Below are positions 12,901 through 24,900 of a DNA stretch of 64,000 nt, piece after piece (position 1 is the first letter of the stretch; every line of letters begins with the position of its first letter). A program made the translations under genes and the position numbers. This stretch comes from Solen grandis (lineage: Eukaryota > Mollusca > Bivalvia > Adapedonta > Solenidae), in contig CM037780.1 of the NCBI GenBank assembly GCA_021229015.1, positions 61,182,449 to 61,246,448 of the forward strand, written 5' to 3'. Below the pieces are notes generated by a model. The model did no database searches and was not told the origin of the DNA. It saw only the letters and a list, made by a program, of their open reading frames with translations.

Positions 12901-15900
12901 ATCTAATACTTACACATATGTAATGAAACACATATTACATACTAGAAATGTGTCCATAGGACACGGATGCCCCTGCCATTTTGTTTATTAGATGCTATTT
13001 TTGTCAGCGAATATGATGAGAAATTGGAAATATAACGGATGATTTTAAGACCAAATGAGTGCTGTTACCCTGTCCTAAAGGAAGTGAAGTGACTTTAACC
13101 TTCAAGCTAGCATTCTGGTACTTCTTTTATGACACGCCATAATCCTAAGGATTTCTTGTGCAAATTTATTTCAAAACATGACTATACACAAAAAAGATGC
13201 AGCATAAACAGGACTGCTTTCACAAATTTCTAACTTAACTGCTGTGATCTTGACCTTGAAACTAGCAACTTGGTTCTTGTTTGAGCAAAACACAACCATT
13301 CACAACTAAGTTAAAGGTCATCCAAGTGCTGTGACCTTCACATTCAAGCTAGGGACCTTGTTCTTGTTTGCGACACATTGTCTTGTCCTCAGGATCATTT
13401 GTGCCAAGTTATTTCAAAACATAAATATTCAAAACAAAATTAAAGCCTGGACACCATTTAAAGGTCAACCTAGTGCTGTGACCTTGACCTTCAAGCTAGT
13501 AACCTGGTTCTTATTTGCACCACATCATCTTGTCCTAGGATCATTGGCAAGTTATTTCAAAACAATAAACAAAATTAACTGGACAATTTAAAGGTCAACT
13601 GAGTGCTGTGACCTTTACTTTCAAGCTAACGCCTGGTTCTCGTTCGCTACTCATCGTCTTGTCCTAAGGATCACTAAGTTATTTTAAAAGTGACCATACA
13701 TAACAAAGTTACAGCTGGGACAAGAATTCTTGCACACACACACACAAACACACCAACACACACACATACGGACAAGTGTAACACTATATACTCGCCGCAA
13801 TTTCATGGCGGGGACATAAAAAAGCAAATCCTATATACATGTATACAACATTCAACTAGTTTATATATATATATATAATATGAAATTGCAATGAACGAAG
13901 NNNNNNNNNNNNNNNNNNNNNNNNNNNNNNNNNNNNNNNNNNNNNNNNNNNNNNNNNNNNNNNNNNNNNNNNNNNNNNNNNNNNNNNNNNNNNNNNNNNN
14001 AAATTGATGTATAAAAAAACTTTAATATGAAGCAATATGAACTAACAAATTGTAAGATAAAGCATTAAAAGCAGATTGTGTAAAATCTCAGAGTGTTTAT
14101 AAGCATCTCAAGTTCAAGAAGACAAAGCCTTTTTTCTGGAAGACAGATATGCATGGCTAATAAGCCACTGATAATGAAGGTGCAAATAACCAGTCTCATA
14201 AGAGTTAACCTTTGACCTTTTTGCAGAGGTCACATCAATACTGTCACACACACACACACACACACTATCATATGATTATGACATTGGCCATTATTACATG
14301 AAAATATTTTGTACTTTATTCTAATGTTTGATTGACTGGACCGGATCAGGAAAACAAAGTTTGTCAACTGCACACTGACTTATCAAAATTCTGTTACTAA
14401 CTCTAATTGAAGAACCTGTTAGCTGCATATAGTCATTATTTAGAGAAAAATTGAGAACTAATTGTCCCAAGATTTAACACCACTGTTCAACATATTTGGC
14501 CATGTTCTCCTAACTATCTGATCTTGCACAAACCAATACTGGAAAAGATTGGATACAAGTTTTGAAAGAAGTCCCAGACCCTGTGCAGAGTTTTGAGCCT
14601 GCAACCAGATTATACACCTGCCACTTTACCAACTATGTCACCAAGGACAGCTCATAAAGAAATAAAGTATCAATATGGATATAGAAAAACATACTGGTCA
14701 TGACAGGATGAGGCATGGATACTAAATGAATCCTTACTACAATGTATTAATGCTAAATACCACATTATTCAAACTCTTCCATGGCCATTTGCTAGCTAAA
14801 AAGTACAAGATAAGACTTCATGCTGAAGATTAATTCTCTTAAACCCCTTGGAAAAGTATACATACACCGCCGCTTTCTAGTCCCATCTTTTCTAATTTCT
14901 AGAGAGATGAAATACGAATAGAATATTTCAAGGTTTTTAAACCTTTTATGGTGAATTAAAGAAGAAGTAATTCCAGTAGTGAAGCAAATACTTGAATGGA
15001 TAACTAGGCTTGAAGCCAGGAAACTGCAAGTTAAAGAAGCAGTCTATTACAGTCTAACAGAGATACAGTCTGTGTATGGTAGAAGCAAAGACTAAGGGGG
15101 ATAACCCTGTCTCACACCACACTTATACCTGAAACGATCTGAGATTCTGCAACATCAGCAGAAAGCATGGTTTCCTTGACAACTGAAATAGAATGGATGT
15201 TATGGCATACTGACTGAAAAGGGGTTGTCTAATTCATGCAATATCTCTTGTTAAAAGCTCATTTTTCTTCCAAAAGCAGTGTGTATTCATCAGATAGAAA
15301 AGCAATATGTGTGTTACAGATATGTTCAGAGGCACAATCTGTACACTCATTGACAACAAAATTACAACAATAGATAAAAAATGAACAAATCTTTTGCTAA
15401 AATTGTTTGATTGAAAAAAAAAAAAAAAAAAAAACTTGGTTTGCATATGATGAAATTTTTTGATATCAATATAAATATTAAATGGCGTAATTTGCTTAAA
15501 ATTTTCAATGCGTTCTAACTTTTATTTTACAGCAAGTTTTTGAACATTTTGTACCATTTGCATTCGTCTACAGTATGTCAATATATCTTTTTGTTGTTGT
15601 TGTTGTTTTTTCATGAACATTGTACTATTATGAAATATAAAAGGCCTTTGAAAAATATAAAATGTGGAAAAAAAACAAAACAAGAAGGCCATGATGGCTC
15701 TAGGTCGCTCACCTGAGAACCAGGTATTAGTGAGAGGAAAAAAACAAAAAATATCTTATGATATTGTGGAAAATGAGATCTGCCCTCTGTCAGCCATAAA
15801 TCAAGTGACTACTTTAGAACAAAAAGAATTTTCAAATTTGTACTATATACATATAAGGGAAATGGGCTTAGCCCCTGGCAGCCATATTTTTCAATGGATC

Positions 15901-18900
15901 AAAATAATTTGAACAATCTTGGTAGACAGTGACCTAAGGAACATCTGTGCCAAATAACTTTGAAATCTAACCAGTACTTTTGGAGAAGAATTTTCAAGTT
16001 TGTACTTTGTGTAGTTTTTGGTGTGTTTTTTTCCAATACATTCCTATATTCTCTAGTCAATTGCAACACTCTGAGCTTCAGTACAGGATAAAAAGAGAGG
16101 GACTATAAACTATGAAACTCATACACTAAACTAAGACACTGATCATCTTCGAAACTGATGGATACAGTGCTCAGGAATCATACTGTTTCAAACTATTATC
16201 TATATTTTTATTCATATCTTTTCAAACCATTATCTGTATTTTCATTCATATCTTCATTTTTATTGGGAAAAACAAATTTTCCTCTTGCTGTATTTCAACA
16301 CTCTGTAAAAAACGACAAATTATACTGATAATTGTTGTCAACACTTTTAATTATTATTTTCATATAATTTGAGAGTAACTGCTGGCAAACATATAGAGTA
16401 AAGGTTGATTGAAATAGTATATCTGATATTAACAATTTGTTAGAAAATATCAGAATTGGGGAAGGACTTGTGAAATATATAGTAGGATGTGTATACATTT
16501 TCTGACATGCAAATGAAATTAAACTTAAGTCTGTGACAGGGAAAACAGAGAGGATGAAAAAGATACCAAACAGTGATCATTTCTTAGATGAATTATTTGA
16601 CTGTAGGATGAAGGGAACCCTGAAAAATTCTGGAAAGAGTATATACTTAATGCATTTCTGAGAAAATCTTTCAATAAGTGAAGTAAGATACTGAATGAAA
16701 ACAAAGCAAATGGAAAGAAAAACTTGGTTAGTCACAGTTTTCATAGTTTCCTTGTACAATCAGGCTAACCACATTTAAAGGGAAGACAAGTCTTCATGCA
16801 TGAACAGAGATAGGACAGCTACAAATAATATCATCTAACAATAAAAGTAACACGCTGACCGAGGCTGACTCTAATCTCTGCCTGCTAAATGTATGGTAAA
16901 AATCTGAATAAAAAATATCATTTTTTTTTCTATTTCAAAACAGGAAAAAATATCTGTTTAAATAATTATTCATATATAATAAAACCTCATGTAAAGACCA
17001 CCTCAATGTTAGAGCCTCAATCCTGAGGACCACTGTCCAAATGTTGGTCTGTCTAAATGTAGGTCTCATTCCTGAGACCAGCTGACCACTGTCTAAATGT
17101 AGGTCTCATTCCTGAGACCAGCCGACCACTGTCTAAATGTAGGTCTCATTCCTGAGACCAGCTGACCACTGTCTAAATGTAGGTCAGTCTAAATGTAGGT
17201 CTCATTCCTGAGACCACCTGACCACTGTCTAAATGTAGGTCTAATTACTGGGGCTTTACTATGTTTATTGCATATATTTATTTACAGTGATGAACTTAAA
17301 ATGATGAGGGGCAATAATTCTTCCAAACCCTTGACATTTATCTGCATTTGTTTGCTGATGGGTCTTTTCAAAATCAATAATTATTCCAAGTGTTACGGAA
17401 TTACCAAAAACAATTACCAAACTTCATGAAATGTGAGTGTACAACAGTGTGACATGACTGAACGTGACATGTGTGATTCCTATAATATGTAAAGATGGGT
17501 GTAAGAAAACTTGAAACACAAGATACAAGGCAGCCTGGTCAGCAGCGAGTCTCTACAAAGGGACAGTTACACAAGGATACACACGAATGCTGGGACAGGC
17601 GGCAGGCAAAAGTCAACACAGAGCAATAAACACACTGTACCGTATGTCTAACATAGACCGTATGGTTCGACTCCTGGTCTTCCTCCTCCTGATAAACAAG
17701 TCACATGGCACATTGTCATAGCAACAAGTCAATTTCCTAATAATATTAAATTAACCTAATACTAATATATTTCAATGTATAATAGTAATACATAATGGGC
17801 CTTAAACTCGTAGATATTTGTGAACTAAGTCCATTCTCTCTTTCTCCCTCTCTTTCTTTATTTCATTAACTTATCAATGTAAAAAAAAACCACATTTATC
17901 TTCTTTCTATTATTCCACCCCTCTCTGCTGCTCTCTCTCTTTCACCTGAACATCTCAGATTAAGGATGCTACAGAGCAGTGTTTATACAAAGCCATACAG
18001 AGGATCAGCCCAGTATCCCTACACAAGCCTGGCCATTCACTTTGTGTGCATCAGACTTAAATCATCTTCACCAAGACACCTACAGCTGGTATATGTTACC
18101 TAAGCACCACCCTATTGTAATGTCTAATTACATACAGTCAAACCTGTTATAAGCAGCCAGTCCAGGGCTTAGATAATGTGGTTGCTAAGTGCATGCAGGT
18201 GGTTGCTTAATAGAGGGAATCACTTCAGGAATCTGAGAGCTGGCTTGGTTAACCTCTTAATACAGGAGACTACTTAACTGAGGTAAAATGTGAATAGAAA
18301 ATCCTTTCAGGTATCTGAGAGCTGGCTGATTAAAACAGATTGACGGCTTAGTAAAGGTGACTGCTACAACAGGTACATAAGCCACATCCACAGACCTAGG
18401 CTGGGTATAAGGGATGGATGAAGATAAAGTAACCTTCCTGCCTGTTACCACTAACCTATATACTATACAGAAGGACTGAGGCTAAAGCAACCTCCCCATT
18501 CATACAAAGAACAGAAGTACTTCATTATTTCAATATAAAGACTTTCTGAGAAATTGATGACCCTAACTGTCCTTTTTGTAAGACAATTGTAGTGTTCCAA
18601 GCCTCAAAAACATTCCCAATGCAAATACTTATAGAGGATTAAACTTAAATCAGTCTAAGAATTCACATACACAAACATAAAAAAAAGTGTCGAAAAATCT
18701 TGATTTGTGCAATAACACTGTCAAAATAAATTACTGATGTATAAATCATTATGAAAACTAGTGTATATGAATTCAACAATGAAATACAAAACCTGGATGT
18801 GTCTGGCTCACAATGACCTCTTTATGTTGCAATTGACGCTATGAAGCTCTGACAGTGACAGGCTGCAGACAGACAGACAGGTGGACAGACAAACAGGTGG

Positions 18901-21900
18901 ACAGACAGACAGGTGGACAAATGAACTCTCCTACATACCTGATGTTCACTGTTATGCCTCTTGGCCAGTAGTGCCTGGTTGACTTTGAGGACAATCCAAT
19001 CAAAGAGGGCCCCATACAGACACTTAGCCATGGCATCTCTTGTACCCACCGCCTGTAATGAAAATAGATCTTGAAGCAATATACAGGGTGTCTTATGAAA
19101 AATCTGCACTCTGGTCCAATGGTTTCATAATTAGTGACTGCAGGTTGTAGGTTCGATCCCCATTGGGAGCTGTGTTTTTCATGGCCTTCCAAGGCACATA
19201 TTACTGGTCAAACCCTGTAAGCATAAATGTGTTTAAACTTAACTCACAGCAAGATTATGATAAATGTGATAATTTCCATTCCAACTGCTATAAAATAAAT
19301 AGAGACCAAATTTTGATGTCTGTAATCACTGGTGGCTATACTTACATCCTCCATCCTGTGGTTCATGACAACAGTCTCGTCTCCAGCCGTAGCCCGCTTC
19401 TGTGTCAGTGCCTCCCGAAGGATCTTCTCCTTGACCTTCAGCAGGTTGGAGATGATGCTGATTGTTTCCGGGTTTACAATGCTCACAGACTCATCATAGT
19501 GCTGGTCACCCTTCTGATTGGTGGAGAATAGTCACATGACAGAAAAAGCACTGCTGAGAATGGTCATATGATAGACAAGAGCTGTCAGAGGACAGCACAC
19601 TCGACTATTCCAATTGCTTGTTGGTAAATCAAATGAAATCTATTTCAATTATTGCCCTTCACATACCCTGTACATAATAACAGTCAAAAATGATATACTT
19701 TGATAGTCTGATACCCCTTAATATTTTTATGAAGTCTAAAATCAATCCCATGCCTAGTTACTGAGACATAAGCACAATAACACTGTGCATGCAAAACTTG
19801 AACCAAAAATCCAATTTAGAGAAGGGCCATAATTTGCAAAAAATTCAGTCCAAAAGTTATCCTCCTTGGTCCCCTGAGTCCCCTGAAGACACTTCTTAAC
19901 TTTCTAGTCAATTCCACGAGCAATTTCTGAGATATAAGCTGGATAGTAGCTTGAATGCAAAAATTTAACCAAAATTTCTAAGTTAAAAAGGGGCCATAAT
20001 TTGTAACATATTCCATCAAGAGTCATCTTCCATTATAGTACGATACTCCTAAACATATTAAAGATTTTTCAAATCAAATCCATGCCTGGATACTGAGATT
20101 TTAGCATGAAAGTACCTTGCATGCAAAACTTTAACCAAAATTTCTAAGATAAAAAGGGGCCATACTTTGAAACATATTCTATCAAGAGTTATCTACAATG
20201 AAAGTATGATATTCCTAAACATATTAAAGATGTTTCAAATCAATCCCATGCCTGGATGCTGAGATATAAGCATGAGAGTATCTTGCATGCAAATCAAATC
20301 CATGCCTGGATACTGAGATTTTAGCATGAAAGTACCTTGCATGCAAAACTTTAACCAAAATTTCTAAGTTAAAAAGGGGCCATAATTTGTAATATATTCC
20401 ATCAAGAGTTATCTACCTTGATTGCCTGATGCCCTTAAACATATTTGTAAACTTTCAAGTCAATACCATGAATGGTTATTGAGATACAAACTGGATTGTA
20501 GCTATAAGGTTGATAGTAACTTGCATGCAAAACTTAAACCAAAAGCTGCAACACCAACGTCGACGCCAGGGCGACTACAATAGCTCTCATATTCTTCGAA
20601 TAGTCGAGCGAAAAATGGTATGTTTGATTGGTGTAGATTAGCCACATGACAGAAAAAGTACAGCTGAATGGCTGAGGATGGTCACATGATAGAGAATGGT
20701 GCATTTTATTGGTGTAGAACACTGACATGTATGTTTGTTGGGTTTTAACGTCTCACAGACAATATTTCAGTCATTTCAAGACCACGTCTTCTCGACACAG
20801 ATAAAGTGCCATAGACATGTGGTATGATACCACACACAGTCACATAACCCTTATACCGGGCCAACCAGTCCTGGAACTACCCTAATATACTAAGCAAGGG
20901 AGCTACATCAGCACCACTTTTAAGACTTTGGTATGTCATGGATGTGGACAGAATCCATTATCTCCCGATTCCAGGGCGGATGCTCTAACCACTCAGCCAC
21001 TTGGACTGGTAGTGAAAAGTATATTTTATTTTTGAAGAACTTATTTTTGGTAACTAAAAAACAATGAGAATTAGAAATATCAGACTATATCAATTACAAA
21101 AAAAGGTTGTTTTTTAAGGAATAAACTATGAAAATAGATTTCTACTGAAATGCAGTGTTATTATTTAATAGTTTTATTCTGAGAATACAATATATTTTTT
21201 CCTTTTCCAAAATGACAATAATAATGAACATAAGGAAGGAGGAAATGATATGGGTACTGTGGAAAATATTGCTGCTGGTGAAGAGTTTACTTTTTCAGAG
21301 ATAGCGTTAATCTTACAGTGGACTAAGTTTCCTTTCACTGAAACTTAAAAGCTATGAAGTAGCAAATTATATTATGATAATGTTTATAATAGAGATCCCA
21401 ATTATGACCAAAATATGACAGGGAAAAGATTAATATGGCAAGGAAGATTGAGAAAGAATCATATTATAAACAGGTAAATGACTGGTCTCATTAACTGAGA
21501 TAGGAAAGGGAAAGAAGAAAAACAGAGATGAAAATCTAACATTTTGAAAAGTATAGCTACTTACCTTTTTGAATTTGACATTTCCAAGGTGTAGCACAGC
21601 TGACATCACACCAAATATTCTGAAAATATGACATGTGTGCTCAAGAACAATATGTACTTAACAACTAACTTGGAGGAACATTTATACATGTCCCATGTAG
21701 ATTATTTTAACCTTTCACCTCATGAATATTCCTGTTCAAACTATCCTAATATACTAGAACTATTCTTTGCTACGTAACAGCCAGGAATCCAATCCTTAAC
21801 CTCCCACCCTCAAGTTGGCACAGACCTATCCTATGTTGACATTAATATCAAAATCAAACAAGTATTATGAAAGTATTGCTTAGGCAATACTAATTCCCCT

Positions 21901-24900
21901 ACCGGCAAATGGAAAACTAAAACCCCCCCAACACACACACAAACACAACCTGTTTATTCTAATTCCAAGGGCCGTAATTCCGTCAAAAATCAATGGACCG
22001 GAACGAAACTCAAACTTGATCTGTAAGTCATGGTGGTAGACTCACACACCAAAAATTAGATGAATATCTGCAAGTGTTTAGAAAAAAAGTCCGGAAAACT
22101 GCTATTTTAACGAAATTTTCTAATTCCAAGTGCCGTAATTCCGTCAAAAATCAGTGGACCGAAACGAAACTCAATCATGATCTGTAAGTCATGGTGGTAG
22201 ACTCACACACCAAAAATTAGATGAATATCTGCAAGCGTTTAGAAAAAAAGTCCGGAAAACATGTGTGTGACTGACGGACGGACGGAGTGCAAACCTATAG
22301 TCCCCTTCGGTGAAGCCGGTAGGGGACTAATAATCAGATTGTCTAATAGCTGTGATTAATGGCTGACCTTGCTTACAAGGAAGAAACCATTTTTTTTCTC
22401 ATACTGCTGACCTTGTCTTAAATGGAAAATCATCCTGTAATAGAAAGAAACTAGAGATTTGTTTTCTTCCATACTCAGCATAAGAATATAGGAATTTAAT
22501 TCATGGAAAAGAACTCTATCCTACATATCACGTGACTGTCTTTCTTCCATGGGGTAATAGTCCCAAGAATACCTGGGTAGAACAATACATTTAGTTGATG
22601 ACTGACCTTTTCTGGGTGACTTGAGAGAATCCAACCATCTCCATGGACTGCTTGAGACGGGAGAACTCATTGGCTTCGTCCACCTCCTCCAGCGTGTAGC
22701 AGCCACTCTGTCATACACAAATATACACTCATACAGAGGACACCAGAAATGCATCTCTTTACATAATGAGGTTTAAAAACATTTTTCATGTGTGTGTGTG
22801 TGTGTGTGTGTGCGCGCACGCGCGCCCCTTATCAGATCTGGGTCTATTTTGTTCCAAGATCTGTCTGATCTTGGTTTGGTCTGGTTGCCAAGGCATCAAA
22901 GATATCTACCACATATAATTATGGGATTGATGGTTAATTGGTTTTATAATTGGCATTATCTTTTGAAGGTCATACATGGGCATCCTCTCAGTAGAACAAT
23001 TATATACAATGTAAATTCATTGCAGTGCTCTTCTTAAGCGGATATATATATATATATACTCCAGGATTTTCTAGCAAAAAAAATCACACTTCCTTTACTT
23101 GGAACTAAAAGGTATATTCAGGTCAACTGCAACCAGATGTGAATCCTCCTGTAGATTACCCATAAACCTTTAGTCTGTGAAAGAACTCCCACATCTTTCA
23201 AATCTGAAATAAATCCTTCTGGAATCAAGTTTAACCTTTTTTTTAAAATCAACTTTGATTCTTTAATGATATATCATCCTAACCCTCTTTTCTAGGTGGA
23301 CCAGTACAATGGATCTGACCCTATACAAAGCCTAACTGAAGGGATATAGACACATAAATAATAATAATCATATTTACACTCAAAATCCATTAAGTGAACT
23401 GGTAAAAAAATAACCAGACAAAATGCAAATCTTTCTCACTGACCTTTCCAGTGAATATCTTTCAAGAAAAACAACAAATGCATTTCACATATGTTGTTGA
23501 TACCTTCACGTGATGCAATTGTTACACACAAACAATCTAATGGGCAAATATTCTGACTTTGAAGGGAAAAAAAAACATTTCACGTCTTTCGTCACCGTGT
23601 CAGATCTAATATAAGAATTACCTTGGATTGTTAATTTGGAAGGAGTCATTGATATGTTGTTTACAATATCCCTACAGTAATGCAAAGTTTGAGGGGAAGT
23701 CATTTCTGCTTCAGTCTCACATACACAGATCGTCACTGACATTAACTAGGACATTCTGCCAGCATTACAAGCAATCAAAACATCATCAAGGCCAAAAACA
23801 TAATCAGGCCAAAAACCGATGCACTCGTTGTTTGTCGTAACACTACACTTGAAAATAATTGGCAGGCTGAATCCACCTACCTGCCGCAGGTAATAGTAAT
23901 CTTCTGGTTTCCCAAGATGCAATTTTTCCCGCTCCAGATTATCAGCTCCCGCAAGTAAATAGTAAAACACATGGTAGTTCCTGGAAATAGATTCAAGCCT
24001 TTTAATTAAGCAAGAATAAATGGAAATATCACAACCACTGCATTTTTATCACTTAAAACAAATTTAGGTACACTGATTTTGGTGACAGGTCTATTAATTA
24101 TTTACAAATGGTATATTGGAAAGGCTGGCTGAAAATGCATAGTTATACCATTTCTCTTGGAAGATGAAAATAACAGTTGTACATTAAAACAACACAACCA
24201 GGCACTGTAACTCTTTATATATTTTCACTAAATCTTTTTTATACCTACTCTGATAAAGTCATGTAAGTCATGGTGGTAGACTCACACACCAAAAATTAGA
24301 TGAATATCTGCAAGTGTTTAGAAAAAAAGTCCGGAAAACTGCTATTTTAACGAAATTTTCTAATTCCAAGGGCCGTAATTCCGCCATTCTAACAACTAAG
24401 TCGAGCTCACCACAAGTCAGCACGACAAAAATCATGAAGAATTACAACAGCATTACATCATTGCATTTTGACCAAAAACAATATAGTGTAAAATTTTATC
24501 CTGTGGGCAAAAATTCATTACAGAGTTATTTATCTGTGTATACTGCAAAATGTTTGTAAATATGAATTAGTATTAGTACAAAGGGATGGAAAAGTGACTG
24601 TTCATAACAGTGTAAGTTTTTTCATACCTTTAACAAGTTAAAGTTGATTTCATATTGTTCCTATTCAGAGTACCAACTTTGCTAAGTTCATATAAACCTC
24701 AACTTGATTATCTTTAGTACTATCCTCTTACAATGTATTTATAACCTTTTAACCCTTTCCCTCATAGAGACTCATTTTGACGCACTCAATAGGTATCACA
24801 TAAAGCCTGATCTGCAGAAACCCACAGTTAAACCTTACCAAATTTAATTACAAAATCCTCATTTCCAGACCACTGAGGAGCAGCGAACAGCATAAAACCT

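Noticed and set aside
19128..19165. Possible tRNA gene (GGTTCGATCCCC)
   Set aside because: A B box exists but no acceptor or anticodon stems pair; best read as a SINE relic.
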